Assembly (NCBI GenBank): GCA_027068725.1
Contig: JAMOMD010000418.1
Location: 1 to 5,647, forward strand
Length of the DNA stretch: 5,647 bases
Direction of reading: 5' to 3'
From: Thermoproteales archaeon
GTDB taxonomy: Archaea > Thermoproteota > Thermoprotei > Thermoproteales > Thermocladiaceae
Notes under the pieces: model-generated
Seen by the model: the letters and a program-made list of their open reading frames with translations, nothing else
Told to the model about the DNA's origin: nothing
Databases searched by the model: none
Shown: positions 1 to 5,647 of the stretch, piece by piece
Position numbering within the stretch: position 1 is the first letter of the stretch
Layout: every line of letters starts with the position of its first letter
Position numbers and translations under genes: made by a program

Positions 1-1272
1 GAAGATACACTTAGACAAGTTCGAGAAGTAATTTCAGAAGCAAAGAAGGTAATTCTCACGACGAGAATTCTCAAAGTAGAGGAGTCTCCTGAAATAAGAG
101 GTTCGATATTATGGAGTAGAGTACTCGCTAGCTTAGCTACCTCAGGATTGGTGCCTCAGATAGTACTTGAGCGTAGTCTAGCTAGTCCTGAGAATGTACT
201 ACTTAGATGGCTTGTCGAGAAGTCTCTAACTATCGTAAATGTTGTAAGAGACATAGTAGATAAAGAATACGAAAAATTGAGAAGTTCTTTAGGTAACATT
301 CCTTTAGTAGAACTTATCGGATACAGATTACTCAAGGAAAAGTTAAGGAACGCAGAATTACTCTTAAGAAACTTGAGAAAAGACCCTCTCATTAAATCCG
401 TTCCAGGCATTAGTGTTAGTAAAGGTGAAACTATACGAAAAATAGTTGAATTAGTAAGAAAATCTTCGTGGAAACCAAGATGGGTCTCTGCATTACTTAC
501 GATCGTTGACAGACTTATTAGAATAGAACATGATATAGAGAAACTACAAGATATTCTTGCTATGCTAAGAGTCGAGCAACTGGTTAGTAGGAGAGCTATT
601 GCTGTAGCAATGAGGTTTTTAGTATGGAGACTTTATGAGTTATATGTACTCTATGTTATGATAAGATCTTTGAAATCCCTATTTGGAGGTAGAGTCGTTA
701 TTCGAGCATCAGATCGAGAATTTCTATTTGAGATACGCAACAACGAAAAGCTGCGCGTGTTATTGCTCTACAATGTTAAGCCTATTGAGAAGAGTGTTAA
801 GAGTATTCTTGCTCTAGGACAGGTAAGCACTATCTCAGGTAAGAGTCTATCTGATAGATCTATTCTAGTAAATGCATGTGGTATACCGGACATTGTTCTG
901 AAGATTAACGATAGTGTAATAGTGTGCGAGGTGAAGTTTAGTCGAAATGTTTCGTATCTAACTCAGGCACGTTTCAAAGTTCTTGCATACATGAGAGAGT
1001 ATAATGCTAAGATTGGTATCCTAGTATTTCCTGGTCTCGGTATTCGTCAGATGTCTGCTGATGATGAAGATATAGAAACTGCAAGACTAGTAGAGTACGC
1101 TAGCAGAGAGCAGGGACTAAAGTTAAAGCTTGCAGATTCGTCCTGTATGTACATTGTTCCTATAGTACCGCTACCAGAGAAAGAGTTTGAGAATATTGAT
1201 ACATTTCGTAAAGTGTTTAATGAAATATTTGAATATGTAGCGAAAAGAATAGTCAGCGAGTATGTGAGCTAG
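1..1272 (+). CDS. PD-(D/E)XK nuclease-fold protein, DUF2357/DUF524 (PDDEXK_7)-like, 5' end cut by window
   Basis: The frame is open from base 1 to the TAG at 1270-1272, giving 423 visible residues. A TTG at 148 is the first possible start inside the window, but the 49 codons before it read as good protein and continue the family pattern, so the gene begins upstream. Visible residues 33-40 (RGSILWSR) and 62-70 (SPENVLLRW) resemble the conserved stretch ahead of the nuclease domain in DUF2357-type proteins. A charged helical region follows. YELY at 212-215 matches the 'YE.W' helix of DUF524/PDDEXK_7. The nuclease core is P296-D297, then E310-V-K312 on the next strand, with Q322 on the following helix. 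This is a complete PD...ExK metal-binding site, so a Mg-dependent DNA endonuclease activity is inferred. Relatives often sit beside McrB-like or other AAA ATPases in defence loci; none is visible here. The family call rests on motifs only. Confidence 0.72.
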   Translation, partial: EDTLRQVREVISEAKKVILTTRILKVEESPEIRGSILWSRVLASLATSGLVPQIVLERSLASPENVLLRWLVEKSLTIVNVVRDIVDKEYEKLRSSLGNIPLVELIGYRLLKEKLRNAELLLRNLRKDPLIKSVPGISVSKGETIRKIVELVRKSSWKPRWVSALLTIVDRLIRIEHDIEKLQDILAMLRVEQLVSRRAIAVAMRFLVWRLYELYVLYVMIRSLKSLFGGRVVIRASDREFLFEIRNNEKLRVLLLYNVKPIEKSVKSILALGQVSTISGKSLSDRSILVNACGIPDIVLKINDSVIVCEVKFSRNVSYLTQARFKVLAYMREYNAKIGILVFPGLGIRQMSADDEDIETARLVEYASREQGLKLKLADSSCMYIVPIVPLPEKEFENIDTFRKVFNEIFEYVAKRIVSEYVS

Positions 1273-1375
1273 ATTACTACTGTATAGTAAATATTGTTAA
1301 AAGAAGGTAGTGAACAGAGTTTGCGTACAGTCATGTTCGAGTATGCTAGTTCTTTAACAAAGTTGTACTTAGCAG

Positions 1376-1385
1376 ATTTTATCTT
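1376..1385 (+). promoter_or_regulatory. Possible archaeal TATA box for the deiminase-like gene
   Basis: The T-rich ATTTTATCTT lies about 38 bases before the ATG at 1418. With the usual archaeal spacing of about 25 bases, transcription would begin near 1405, giving a leader of about a dozen bases that includes the SD. No convincing BRE is visible, and such AT-rich words are common at this base composition. The whole 145-base gap between the two + strand genes otherwise shows no clear structure. Confidence 0.3.
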
Positions 1386-1408
1386 GCCTCTCCTGCGAGT
1401 AGCTTTCT

Positions 1409-1414
1409 GAGGTG
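1409..1414 (+). promoter_or_regulatory. Shine-Dalgarno site GAGGTG deciding the start at 1418
   Basis: GAGGTG pairs with the archaeal 16S 3' end (CACCTC) and ends three bases before ATG 1418. A GTG at 1412 lies within the SD itself and has no other SD ahead of it. The ATG is therefore preferred as the start over the GTG two codons upstream. Confidence 0.6.
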
Positions 1415-1417
1415 CTA

Positions 1418-2851
1418 ATGTTACCTGATGTTGATAGTCTGAGACAGCTTGAGCTACTGGATCGGCGATCGTTTGTTAGACTTCTCGATTTTGTACTAAA
1501 TCCTAAGCTCATTAAAATAGAGTTAAGTGAGTGCATTGTTGGTAAATCTGGTCCTCAAGCATGTGTGGAGAGTATAGATGTTGAGAATCTTTGTGGTATA
1601 TGTGGTCTTCAGGACAGAGACAAGTGTCTCAGGTTATTTCTACTTGTTGATCAAGCAGTTTCGATAATGCCTCGTTGTTTAGTTAATAAGATACGTCGTT
1701 ATTTATCTGCTGGATTTGTTAATGATATTTGGGATATTCTATATGACTGGTGTAGTAAGGTCTTAGAGAATATTGAATTTGTTAAAGTATTGAAGTCACG
1801 TGACCTTAAGGCTGAGGATGATTTTAAGCAACATATACTGCTTGTGGTTCCTTCTGAGAAGCACTTCAGGAAGATAAGACATGATCCTGATACATGGCTC
1901 TGGAGAAGCATTGCTTATGATGGTTCGTTTGCTCCTTCTGCTATAGGCTGGTTTAGAGATGTTGAGAGAATTGTTCAGGCGCTATCACGTGAGGGTATTA
2001 GAACTACAGTCTTCGTCGATGACGGACTAAGTAACCTTGCTGAGGATTTGAGGTATGTATCTCGCTGTGATGTGAAGATTGTGGATATTCCTGAGGATGT
2101 GCCTAAGATATGTTATGTCCGTGACCCAAGCATAACCATTCTCGGTAAACCACTGTTATGTAACATGGTTCTTGACTTAAGGCGTGGTGAAGAGGAGGTC
2201 ATGTCTGAACTTTACACGAGTCTACAGTATGAGCCTCTCCTGAGAGTTAGATGGGGAATAGTGGATGGGAGATTAGAACGTGCATTTATTGAAGGTGGTA
2301 ACATTTTCCTAATAAGGACAGAGGAGGAGACCTTACTACTGTCAGGAATTGGGATACGTGGAACAAACTATGCTGCTGTGAAGTTTCTGGCAGAGGTACT
2401 TCCTGAAGATGTGCGCATTATCTTGATACCAATAGTGAGCTACATTCGAGACTGGGAGAAGGGTGCAGTACATCTAGATGTTGCATTTGCCTACATAGGT
2501 GCAGCAAAAGGTCTGAAACTGTGTTTAATAGATTCTTCAAGAGTATGTATATACTCGGCACTTGAGTACGATAGAGAGAAACAGCAGTTCAAAATTATAG
2601 AATTATTAAGACTCTTCAAAGAGCTTGACATACATGTAGATGAGCCTCCAGCAGATGACAAGGTTAGTCGAGTAACAATGTTGAACTTTCTAAATCTTGG
2701 AAATGGAAAGATAATTGCAGACAAGTATAATCACACAATAAACAAGTACCTAGAGAAGGAGTATGGAATAGACGTCATCGAAGTAGAGATACCACAGATT
2801 GAGGCAGGTGGTGGAGGTGTAAGATGTGCAACAAGAGACATATGGATATGA
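1418..2851 (+). CDS. Arginine deiminase-like guanidino-group-modifying enzyme with Cys-rich N-terminal extension
   Basis: The product has 477 residues from ATG 1418. The core from about residue 139 follows the arginine deiminase/DDAH/amidinotransferase fold: R235-D236-P237, E292-G-G-N295, H352-L-D354, and C470 in a GGGGVRC motif eight residues from the C-terminal end. These correspond to the catalytic Asp, Glu, His-x-Asp and nucleophilic Cys of arginine deiminase. Spacings (56, 60 and 118 residues) are closer to arginine deiminase than to DDAH. The likely chemistry is hydrolysis of a guanidino group, for instance arginine to citrulline and ammonia, in the cytoplasm; amidino transfer is possible. 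Two oddities stand out. Residues 1-138 are an extension I cannot assign, with C39, C49, C59-x2-C62 and C70. The span from core start to D236 (about 97 residues) is too short for the helical insert of bacterial arginine deiminases. Asn295 replaces the Asp usual in EGGD. The substrate is unproven. Confidence 0.75.
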   Translation: MLPDVDSLRQLELLDRRSFVRLLDFVLNPKLIKIELSECIVGKSGPQACVESIDVENLCGICGLQDRDKCLRLFLLVDQAVSIMPRCLVNKIRRYLSAGFVNDIWDILYDWCSKVLENIEFVKVLKSRDLKAEDDFKQHILLVVPSEKHFRKIRHDPDTWLWRSIAYDGSFAPSAIGWFRDVERIVQALSREGIRTTVFVDDGLSNLAEDLRYVSRCDVKIVDIPEDVPKICYVRDPSITILGKPLLCNMVLDLRRGEEEVMSELYTSLQYEPLLRVRWGIVDGRLERAFIEGGNIFLIRTEEETLLLSGIGIRGTNYAAVKFLAEVLPEDVRIILIPIVSYIRDWEKGAVHLDVAFAYIGAAKGLKLCLIDSSRVCIYSALEYDREKQQFKIIELLRLFKELDIHVDEPPADDKVSRVTMLNFLNLGNGKIIADKYNHTINKYLEKEYGIDVIEVEIPQIEAGGGGVRCATRDIWI

Positions 2852-2866
2852 TATGAGTACTTAAGG

Positions 2867-3595
2867 TCAGGCTAGTAGTTTTCTCACAACTATCATATAG
2901 TACTGTGATCGCCATATACGTAACTGTCTCGAGACAAGTCTTAGCAGATTTCGTACTCTAGTTAGATTATACGTTCTGTAGAATATTCTTGACTTAGATA
3001 GTATGTTATCAACAATGTCTATGTTATCTCTATGTCTACCTCTCAGTATGTTATACTTAAGTCCCAGGAATATATTTGTCCTGTTTTTGATTAAGTTCCA
3101 TGTAGTAAACATTAGCTGTATTAGTCTTAGTTTTCTAGATTTTGGATGCCATTTTCCATCAAACACTATTACTACGCCTCCCTTTCTAAGTGTCTGAATC
3201 CATCTCACAATTGCAATGTGTGGTCTCTCTAATGTCCATAGTACGTGTCTGGATACTACAACATCAACAGTGTAATCTCTGAGTGGAGTTTTCTCACAGT
3301 CCCCTTGAATAAAGTCAACATAGAGTGAGTTCTTTAGCTTAGTCTTAGCTTGTTTTAACATGCCTTCTGCAATATCTAGGCATATTACGTTGATTTTGTA
3401 TTTTTGAAGAATTTTAGCTAGAAAACCTGTTCCACAACCTGCATCAAGTGCTCTAAATGGTTTAATGTTAAATTTGTTAATGACTGCAAGTATGAGTCTT
3501 TCCCATACATACTCGAACTCTGTGTGTCCTGGTGCTTTGTCGTAAGTTTTTCCTCTTTTGTCCCAGTATAGTTTTGCTAGGCTTTTAAATGACAT
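2867..3595 (-). CDS. Class I SAM-dependent methyltransferase in transporter operon
   Basis: The product has 242 residues. It opens with the YWDKRGKTYDKAPGH leader (residues 10-24) typical of small-molecule methyltransferases of the Methyltransf_11/25 kind. Motif I is LDAGCGTG at 50-57, which binds SAM. The acidic end of strand 2 is D74, GDCE at 98-101 contacts the adenine side, and SRHVLWTL at 115-122 is the motif IV region. 'LRKGG' follows. The basic C-terminal third carries no motif I can name. The ATG lies two bases after the ATPase stop and has no clear SD, so translation probably depends on ribosomes finishing the ATPase gene. Position as last gene of a FecCD-type uptake operon suggests it modifies the imported compound or a ligand made for it, but the acceptor is unknown. 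Its stop is 15 bases from the converging deiminase-like gene. Confidence 0.88.
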   Translation of the reverse strand: MSFKSLAKLYWDKRGKTYDKAPGHTEFEYVWERLILAVINKFNIKPFRALDAGCGTGFLAKILQKYKINVICLDIAEGMLKQAKTKLKNSLYVDFIQGDCEKTPLRDYTVDVVVSRHVLWTLERPHIAIVRWIQTLRKGGVVIVFDGKWHPKSRKLRLIQLMFTTWNLIKNRTNIFLGLKYNILRGRHRDNIDIVDNILSKSRIFYRTYNLTRVRNLLRLVSRQLRIWRSQYYMIVVRKLLA

Positions 3596-3597
3596 TG

Positions 3598-4368
3598 TTA
3601 TCCGATTGGTATTACTTGTGGAACATTTTCATCATAGACTATTCTGAATTTTATTCCATAGACTTTCTCTAAGATCTCAGGCTCTAGAACTTCGTCAGGT
3701 GGGCCTTCGGCAACTATTTCTCCATTGTTCATTAGGTATATCTTATCGCTATATCTTGCTGCTTGATTTATATCATGCATTACTATTATGACACATAGAT
3801 CGAGTTTTCTTGTAAGTTCTCTGAGGAGTCTTATTACTTTGAATTGGTTCTTTATATCAAGGTGATTGAGAGGCTCATCTAAGAGTAGTATTTTGGGTTT
3901 TCTTGCTAGTGCCTGTGCTATATATATTAACTGCTTTTCTCCACCACTGAGCTCGTTCATGTATCTCTTAGCATAGCTTGTCAAGTCCAGCATGTCTAGT
4001 GTCTCTAGGACTGCTCTATGATCTTCTTCAGGTACTGCTACCCTTCCTGAGAGAGACTGTACTCTTCCAAGCAGAACGTACTCGTATACTGTGAGTAGTG
4101 AGGGAGGTGGTGTTGTTTCTTGTGGTAAGTAGCTTACTATCCTGTTAAGTTCTCTTTTACTTATTCTAGTAATGTCACGACCTGCAATCTCTATCTTTCC
4201 TCTCCAGGGTCTACAAATGCCAGCAATACATTTGAGAAGTGTTGATTTTCCACTACCATTTGGGCCAACTATTGATACTAGTTCTCCCTCATTTGCGCTT
4301 AGTGATACACCTCTGAGTACTGGCTCTTTCCCGTACCCGTAGACTAGGTCTTGAACTTTGACTAGCAT
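3598..4368 (-). CDS. ABC transporter ATP-binding protein, FecE/BtuD type
   Basis: The product has 256 residues, the usual size for the ATPase of iron-siderophore, haem or cobalamin importers. Every nucleotide-binding element is intact: A-loop Tyr12, Walker A GPNGSGKST (35-43), Q-loop Gln83 in SYLPQ, signature LSGGE (140-144), Walker B ILLLDEP (160-166), D-loop LNHLD (167-171) and H-loop His198 (VMHD). The sequence after the Q-loop (LLTVYEYVLLGR) is characteristic of the FecE/BtuD branch. It would work as a homodimer on the cytoplasmic face of the membrane, powering import through the adjacent permease. The start is set by GGTGAT three bases upstream, which overlaps the permease stop codon. 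The methyltransferase gene begins two bases after its TAA. The substrate is not readable from this subunit. Confidence 0.95.
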   Translation of the reverse strand: MLVKVQDLVYGYGKEPVLRGVSLSANEGELVSIVGPNGSGKSTLLKCIAGICRPWRGKIEIAGRDITRISKRELNRIVSYLPQETTPPPSLLTVYEYVLLGRVQSLSGRVAVPEEDHRAVLETLDMLDLTSYAKRYMNELSGGEKQLIYIAQALARKPKILLLDEPLNHLDIKNQFKVIRLLRELTRKLDLCVIIVMHDINQAARYSDKIYLMNNGEIVAEGPPDEVLEPEILEKVYGIKFRIVYDENVPQVIPIG

Positions 4369-4371
4369 GAT

Positions 4372-4377
4372 ATCACC
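4372..4377 (-). promoter_or_regulatory. Shine-Dalgarno GGTGAT overlapping the permease stop
   Basis: On the - strand, GGTGAT is followed by ATC and then the ATPase ATG (4368-4366). The permease TGA (4375-4373) lies inside this SD. Four bases separate the stop from the next start, so the two subunits are likely translationally coupled. Confidence 0.65.
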
Positions 4378-5416
4378 AGACTCCTCTTCTGCCTCTAATT
4401 ACGAGGTAGAGGAAAAATGGAATACCTATTATCGAAGTAACTATTCCTATAGGAAGTATTGCACCTGAAAGTATGGTCTTAGCGGCAATTGCCGATGCCG
4501 ACAGTATTATGGATCCTGCAAGACCTGAAGTTGGTAGTAGAAATCTAGCATCTTCACCAACTAGGAACCTTGCAATATGTGGTGCAACAAGACCAACGAA
4601 CCCTATTATGCCGACAAAGCACACTGCCGCTGCTGTAAGTATAGCAACAACGACCATAGTCACTACACGCACCTTCTCAGGATCAACACCAAGTGCACGT
4701 GCCTTCTCATCACCAAGTCTGAGAGTAACGAGCTCCCAGCTATATCTGAGAAGTACTACTAATGATACTAGAGTCACAGCTGTGACTATCTCAACCTTCA
4801 GGATCGACGACTTAATTAGACTTCCAAAGAGCCAGAAGACAATTGCCTGCAGTGCTTCTTCACTTGCGAAGTACTCCATGAGTGATAGTAGTGCACTAAA
4901 CAGGAAGGATATGGCAATACCTGCAAGTATCAGAGTCTCATACGTGAATCCACGTATCTTACCAATGATCATTATTAATGCACAGGTCAGTAGAGCAAAC
5001 ACGAACGCATTAATTGGCACAATGTAATGGACGTACTTTGTCAGTGGTCCTAGTATGCTTATGCCAAGTGCGTAGACCATTGCAGCGCCAAATCCAGCAC
5101 CATGAGATATTCCGAGTGTGTATGGTGATGCTAGAGGATTATTCAGAATAATCTGCATGACAGCACCAGCTACACCAAGAGCAAAGCCGACGATAACTGC
5201 CATAAGCGACCAAGGCAATCTGAAATCCCATACTATTGCATGTACTACACTACTCACACTGTTCGAGAACAGTGCCTTCAGGACAACTAGAGGAGATATT
5301 CCTGAAGATCCAATGCACAGATCTGCAAGGAAGAGACAGAACGTGAGTACTAGAAACATCGTGAGAACGAGTATCCTTCTCGCAACTATGGACTTGTAGA
5401 TACTTATGTATGACAT
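4373..5416 (-). CDS. ABC transporter permease, FecCD/BtuC family
   Basis: The product has 347 residues, normal for the family, with about ten hydrophobic segments; the first is at roughly 15-34. Family landmarks in order: FRLP (65-68); NNPLASPYTLGIS (92-104); WLFGSL (195-200); a cytoplasmic coupling stretch LGDEKARALGV (234-244) that contacts the ATPase; GFVGLVAPHIARF (272-284); and the PIGIVTSIIGIPFFLYL end (322-338). It forms the membrane channel, as a homodimer, for an importer of iron chelates, haem, cobalamin or a similar ligand. The ATG at 5416 has no SD. A TATA-like box about 35 bases upstream predicts a very short leader, which fits the leaderless or near-leaderless first genes common in Thermoproteota. 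It is followed at 4 bases by its ATPase and preceded by a probable binding-protein gene. Which ligand is carried is unknown. Confidence 0.94.
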   Translation of the reverse strand: MSYISIYKSIVARRILVLTMFLVLTFCLFLADLCIGSSGISPLVVLKALFSNSVSSVVHAIVWDFRLPWSLMAVIVGFALGVAGAVMQIILNNPLASPYTLGISHGAGFGAAMVYALGISILGPLTKYVHYIVPINAFVFALLTCALIMIIGKIRGFTYETLILAGIAISFLFSALLSLMEYFASEEALQAIVFWLFGSLIKSSILKVEIVTAVTLVSLVVLLRYSWELVTLRLGDEKARALGVDPEKVRVVTMVVVAILTAAAVCFVGIIGFVGLVAPHIARFLVGEDARFLLPTSGLAGSIILSASAIAAKTILSGAILPIGIVTSIIGIPFFLYLVIRGRRGVW

Positions 5417-5446
5417 AAGTATTCTAAAACAAGGTACTACAAGGAG

Positions 5447-5455
5447 AATATAAGT
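5447..5455 (-). promoter_or_regulatory. Possible archaeal TATA box for permease-ATPase-methyltransferase transcript
   Basis: On the - strand the word ACTTATATT is centred about 35 bases before the permease ATG. A start site about 25 bases downstream would fall near 5426, leaving a leader of roughly ten bases, consistent with the missing SD. It lies in the 76-base gap after the binding-protein gene, so the downstream three genes may be transcribed independently. Confidence 0.4.
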
Positions 5456-5460
5456 ATTAA

Positions 5461-5478
5461 GTTTTGAAAAATATTTTA
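5461..5478 (-). terminator. Possible T-rich terminator after the binding-protein gene
   Basis: About 15-30 bases past the stop at 5493, the - strand reads TAAAATATTTTTC, with a run of five T. Archaeal termination often needs only such T-rich tracts. There is no hairpin, the tract is short, and it may instead be ordinary AT-rich promoter-upstream DNA. Confidence 0.22.
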
Positions 5479-5492
5479 GAGATGATAGGGCT

Positions 5493-5647
5493 TTAGCCAG
5501 CTTTCAGATACTTCTCTATTATAGTCTTGTTCAGACAGAGGAACCAGACGCCTGAGTAGTTCACAGGTAAGAACTTCTCATGGAATATTACGAAGTCCTT
5601 AAGTGGGTTAAGGTTCTTAAACAAATCGGGATGCAGTACTTTAGCAA
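5493..5647 (-). CDS. C-terminal fragment of probable ABC substrate-binding protein (BtuF/FhuD-type), 5' end outside window
   Basis: A - strand frame is open from the right edge to TAA at 5495-5493, giving the last 50 residues of a protein. It starts AKVLHPDLFKNLNP and continues through KDFVIFHEKFLPVNYSGVWF. This matches the usual end of class III periplasmic-type binding proteins (PF01497 family): a 'LAK.LHP.LF..ld' helix, then 'f..kf..v.y.GVwf'. Such proteins sit outside the membrane, often as lipoproteins in archaea, and hand ligand to a FecCD permease, exactly the gene that follows 76 bases downstream. About 14 residues follow GVWF, slightly longer than many relatives. The N-terminus, signal peptide and ligand pocket lie outside the window, so the substrate cannot be judged. 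The other two - strand frames hit stops quickly. Confidence 0.75.
   Translation of the reverse strand, partial: AKVLHPDLFKNLNPLKDFVIFHEKFLPVNYSGVWFLCLNKTIIEKYLKAG

Noticed and set aside
156..410. An 84-codon open frame on the - strand inside the nuclease gene
   Set aside because: Antisense to the nuclease frame, which is clearly coding here; Ser/Leu-rich translation with no recognisable motif and no plausible SD.
148..1272. Taking TTG 148 as the real start of the nuclease gene
   Set aside because: The same frame is open to base 1 and the residues before 148 (including RGSILWSR) fit the family pattern, so TTG 148 is merely the first permitted start codon in the window.
1412..1417. GTG 1412 as start of the deiminase-like gene
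   Set aside because: The GTG is part of the GAGGTG Shine-Dalgarno site that serves ATG 1418; using it would add only two residues and leave the gene without an SD.
4473..5027. A 184-codon open frame on the + strand, opposite the permease
   Set aside because: It lies wholly antisense to a strongly conserved permease; its translation is low-complexity Ser/Thr/Ala/Ile with no motif, as expected from the reverse of a hydrophobic gene.
5118..5399. A 93-codon + strand open frame opposite the permease N-terminus
   Set aside because: Antisense to conserved FecCD residues (FRLP, NNPLASPY) and without any recognisable protein feature.
1..5647. Search for CRISPR repeats, tRNA genes, long inverted repeats or insertion-sequence ends
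   Set aside because: By eye, no spaced direct repeats, cloverleaf-like segments, terminal inverted repeats or transposase motifs were found; a computed self-alignment would be needed to exclude short ones.

Overview
The window looks like archaeal chromosome, most likely a thermophilic Thermoproteota (crenarchaeal) lineage. Evidence: moderately low GC; heavy use of AGA/AGG for arginine and ATA for isoleucine; Shine-Dalgarno (SD) sites of the GAGGTGAT type, placed very close to the starts; archaeal TATA-like boxes 30-40 bases before two starts; and tightly packed genes. The genus cannot be fixed from this sequence. There are six protein genes, two of them cut by the window edges. I see no tRNA, rRNA, CRISPR array or insertion sequence.

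Left part, + strand. Positions 1-1272 hold the 3' part of a gene for a PD-(D/E)XK nuclease-fold protein of the DUF2357/DUF524 (PDDEXK_7) kind. Its frame is open to the window edge, so the true start lies upstream. Relatives are often associated with McrBC-like or other DNA-defence ATPases, but any such partner is outside the window. After a gap of about 145 bases comes an enzyme of the arginine deiminase / guanidino-group-modifying superfamily (1418-2851). It keeps the whole catalytic set (Asp, Glu, His-x-Asp and a Cys near the C-terminus) and carries an unusual cysteine-rich N-terminal extension of about 138 residues.

Right part, - strand, read from right to left. The C-terminal 50 residues of a probable substrate-binding protein (5647-5493) are followed by a FecCD/BtuC-type permease (5416-4373), its ABC ATPase (4368-3598) and a class I SAM-dependent methyltransferase (3595-2867). 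This is an uptake system of the iron-siderophore/haem/cobalamin class. The methyltransferase is tied to it by a 2-base gap. The permease, ATPase and methyltransferase are almost certainly co-transcribed. A TATA-like box in the 76-base gap after the binding-protein gene suggests an internal promoter, or a separate transcript, for these three. The substrate cannot be told from the sequence.

The deiminase-like gene and the transporter operon converge, with only 15 bases between their stop codons. No functional link between the two halves is visible. The most interesting points are the deiminase with its cysteine-rich extension, the methyltransferase inside a metal/cofactor uptake operon, and the divergent nuclease whose partner genes lie upstream.
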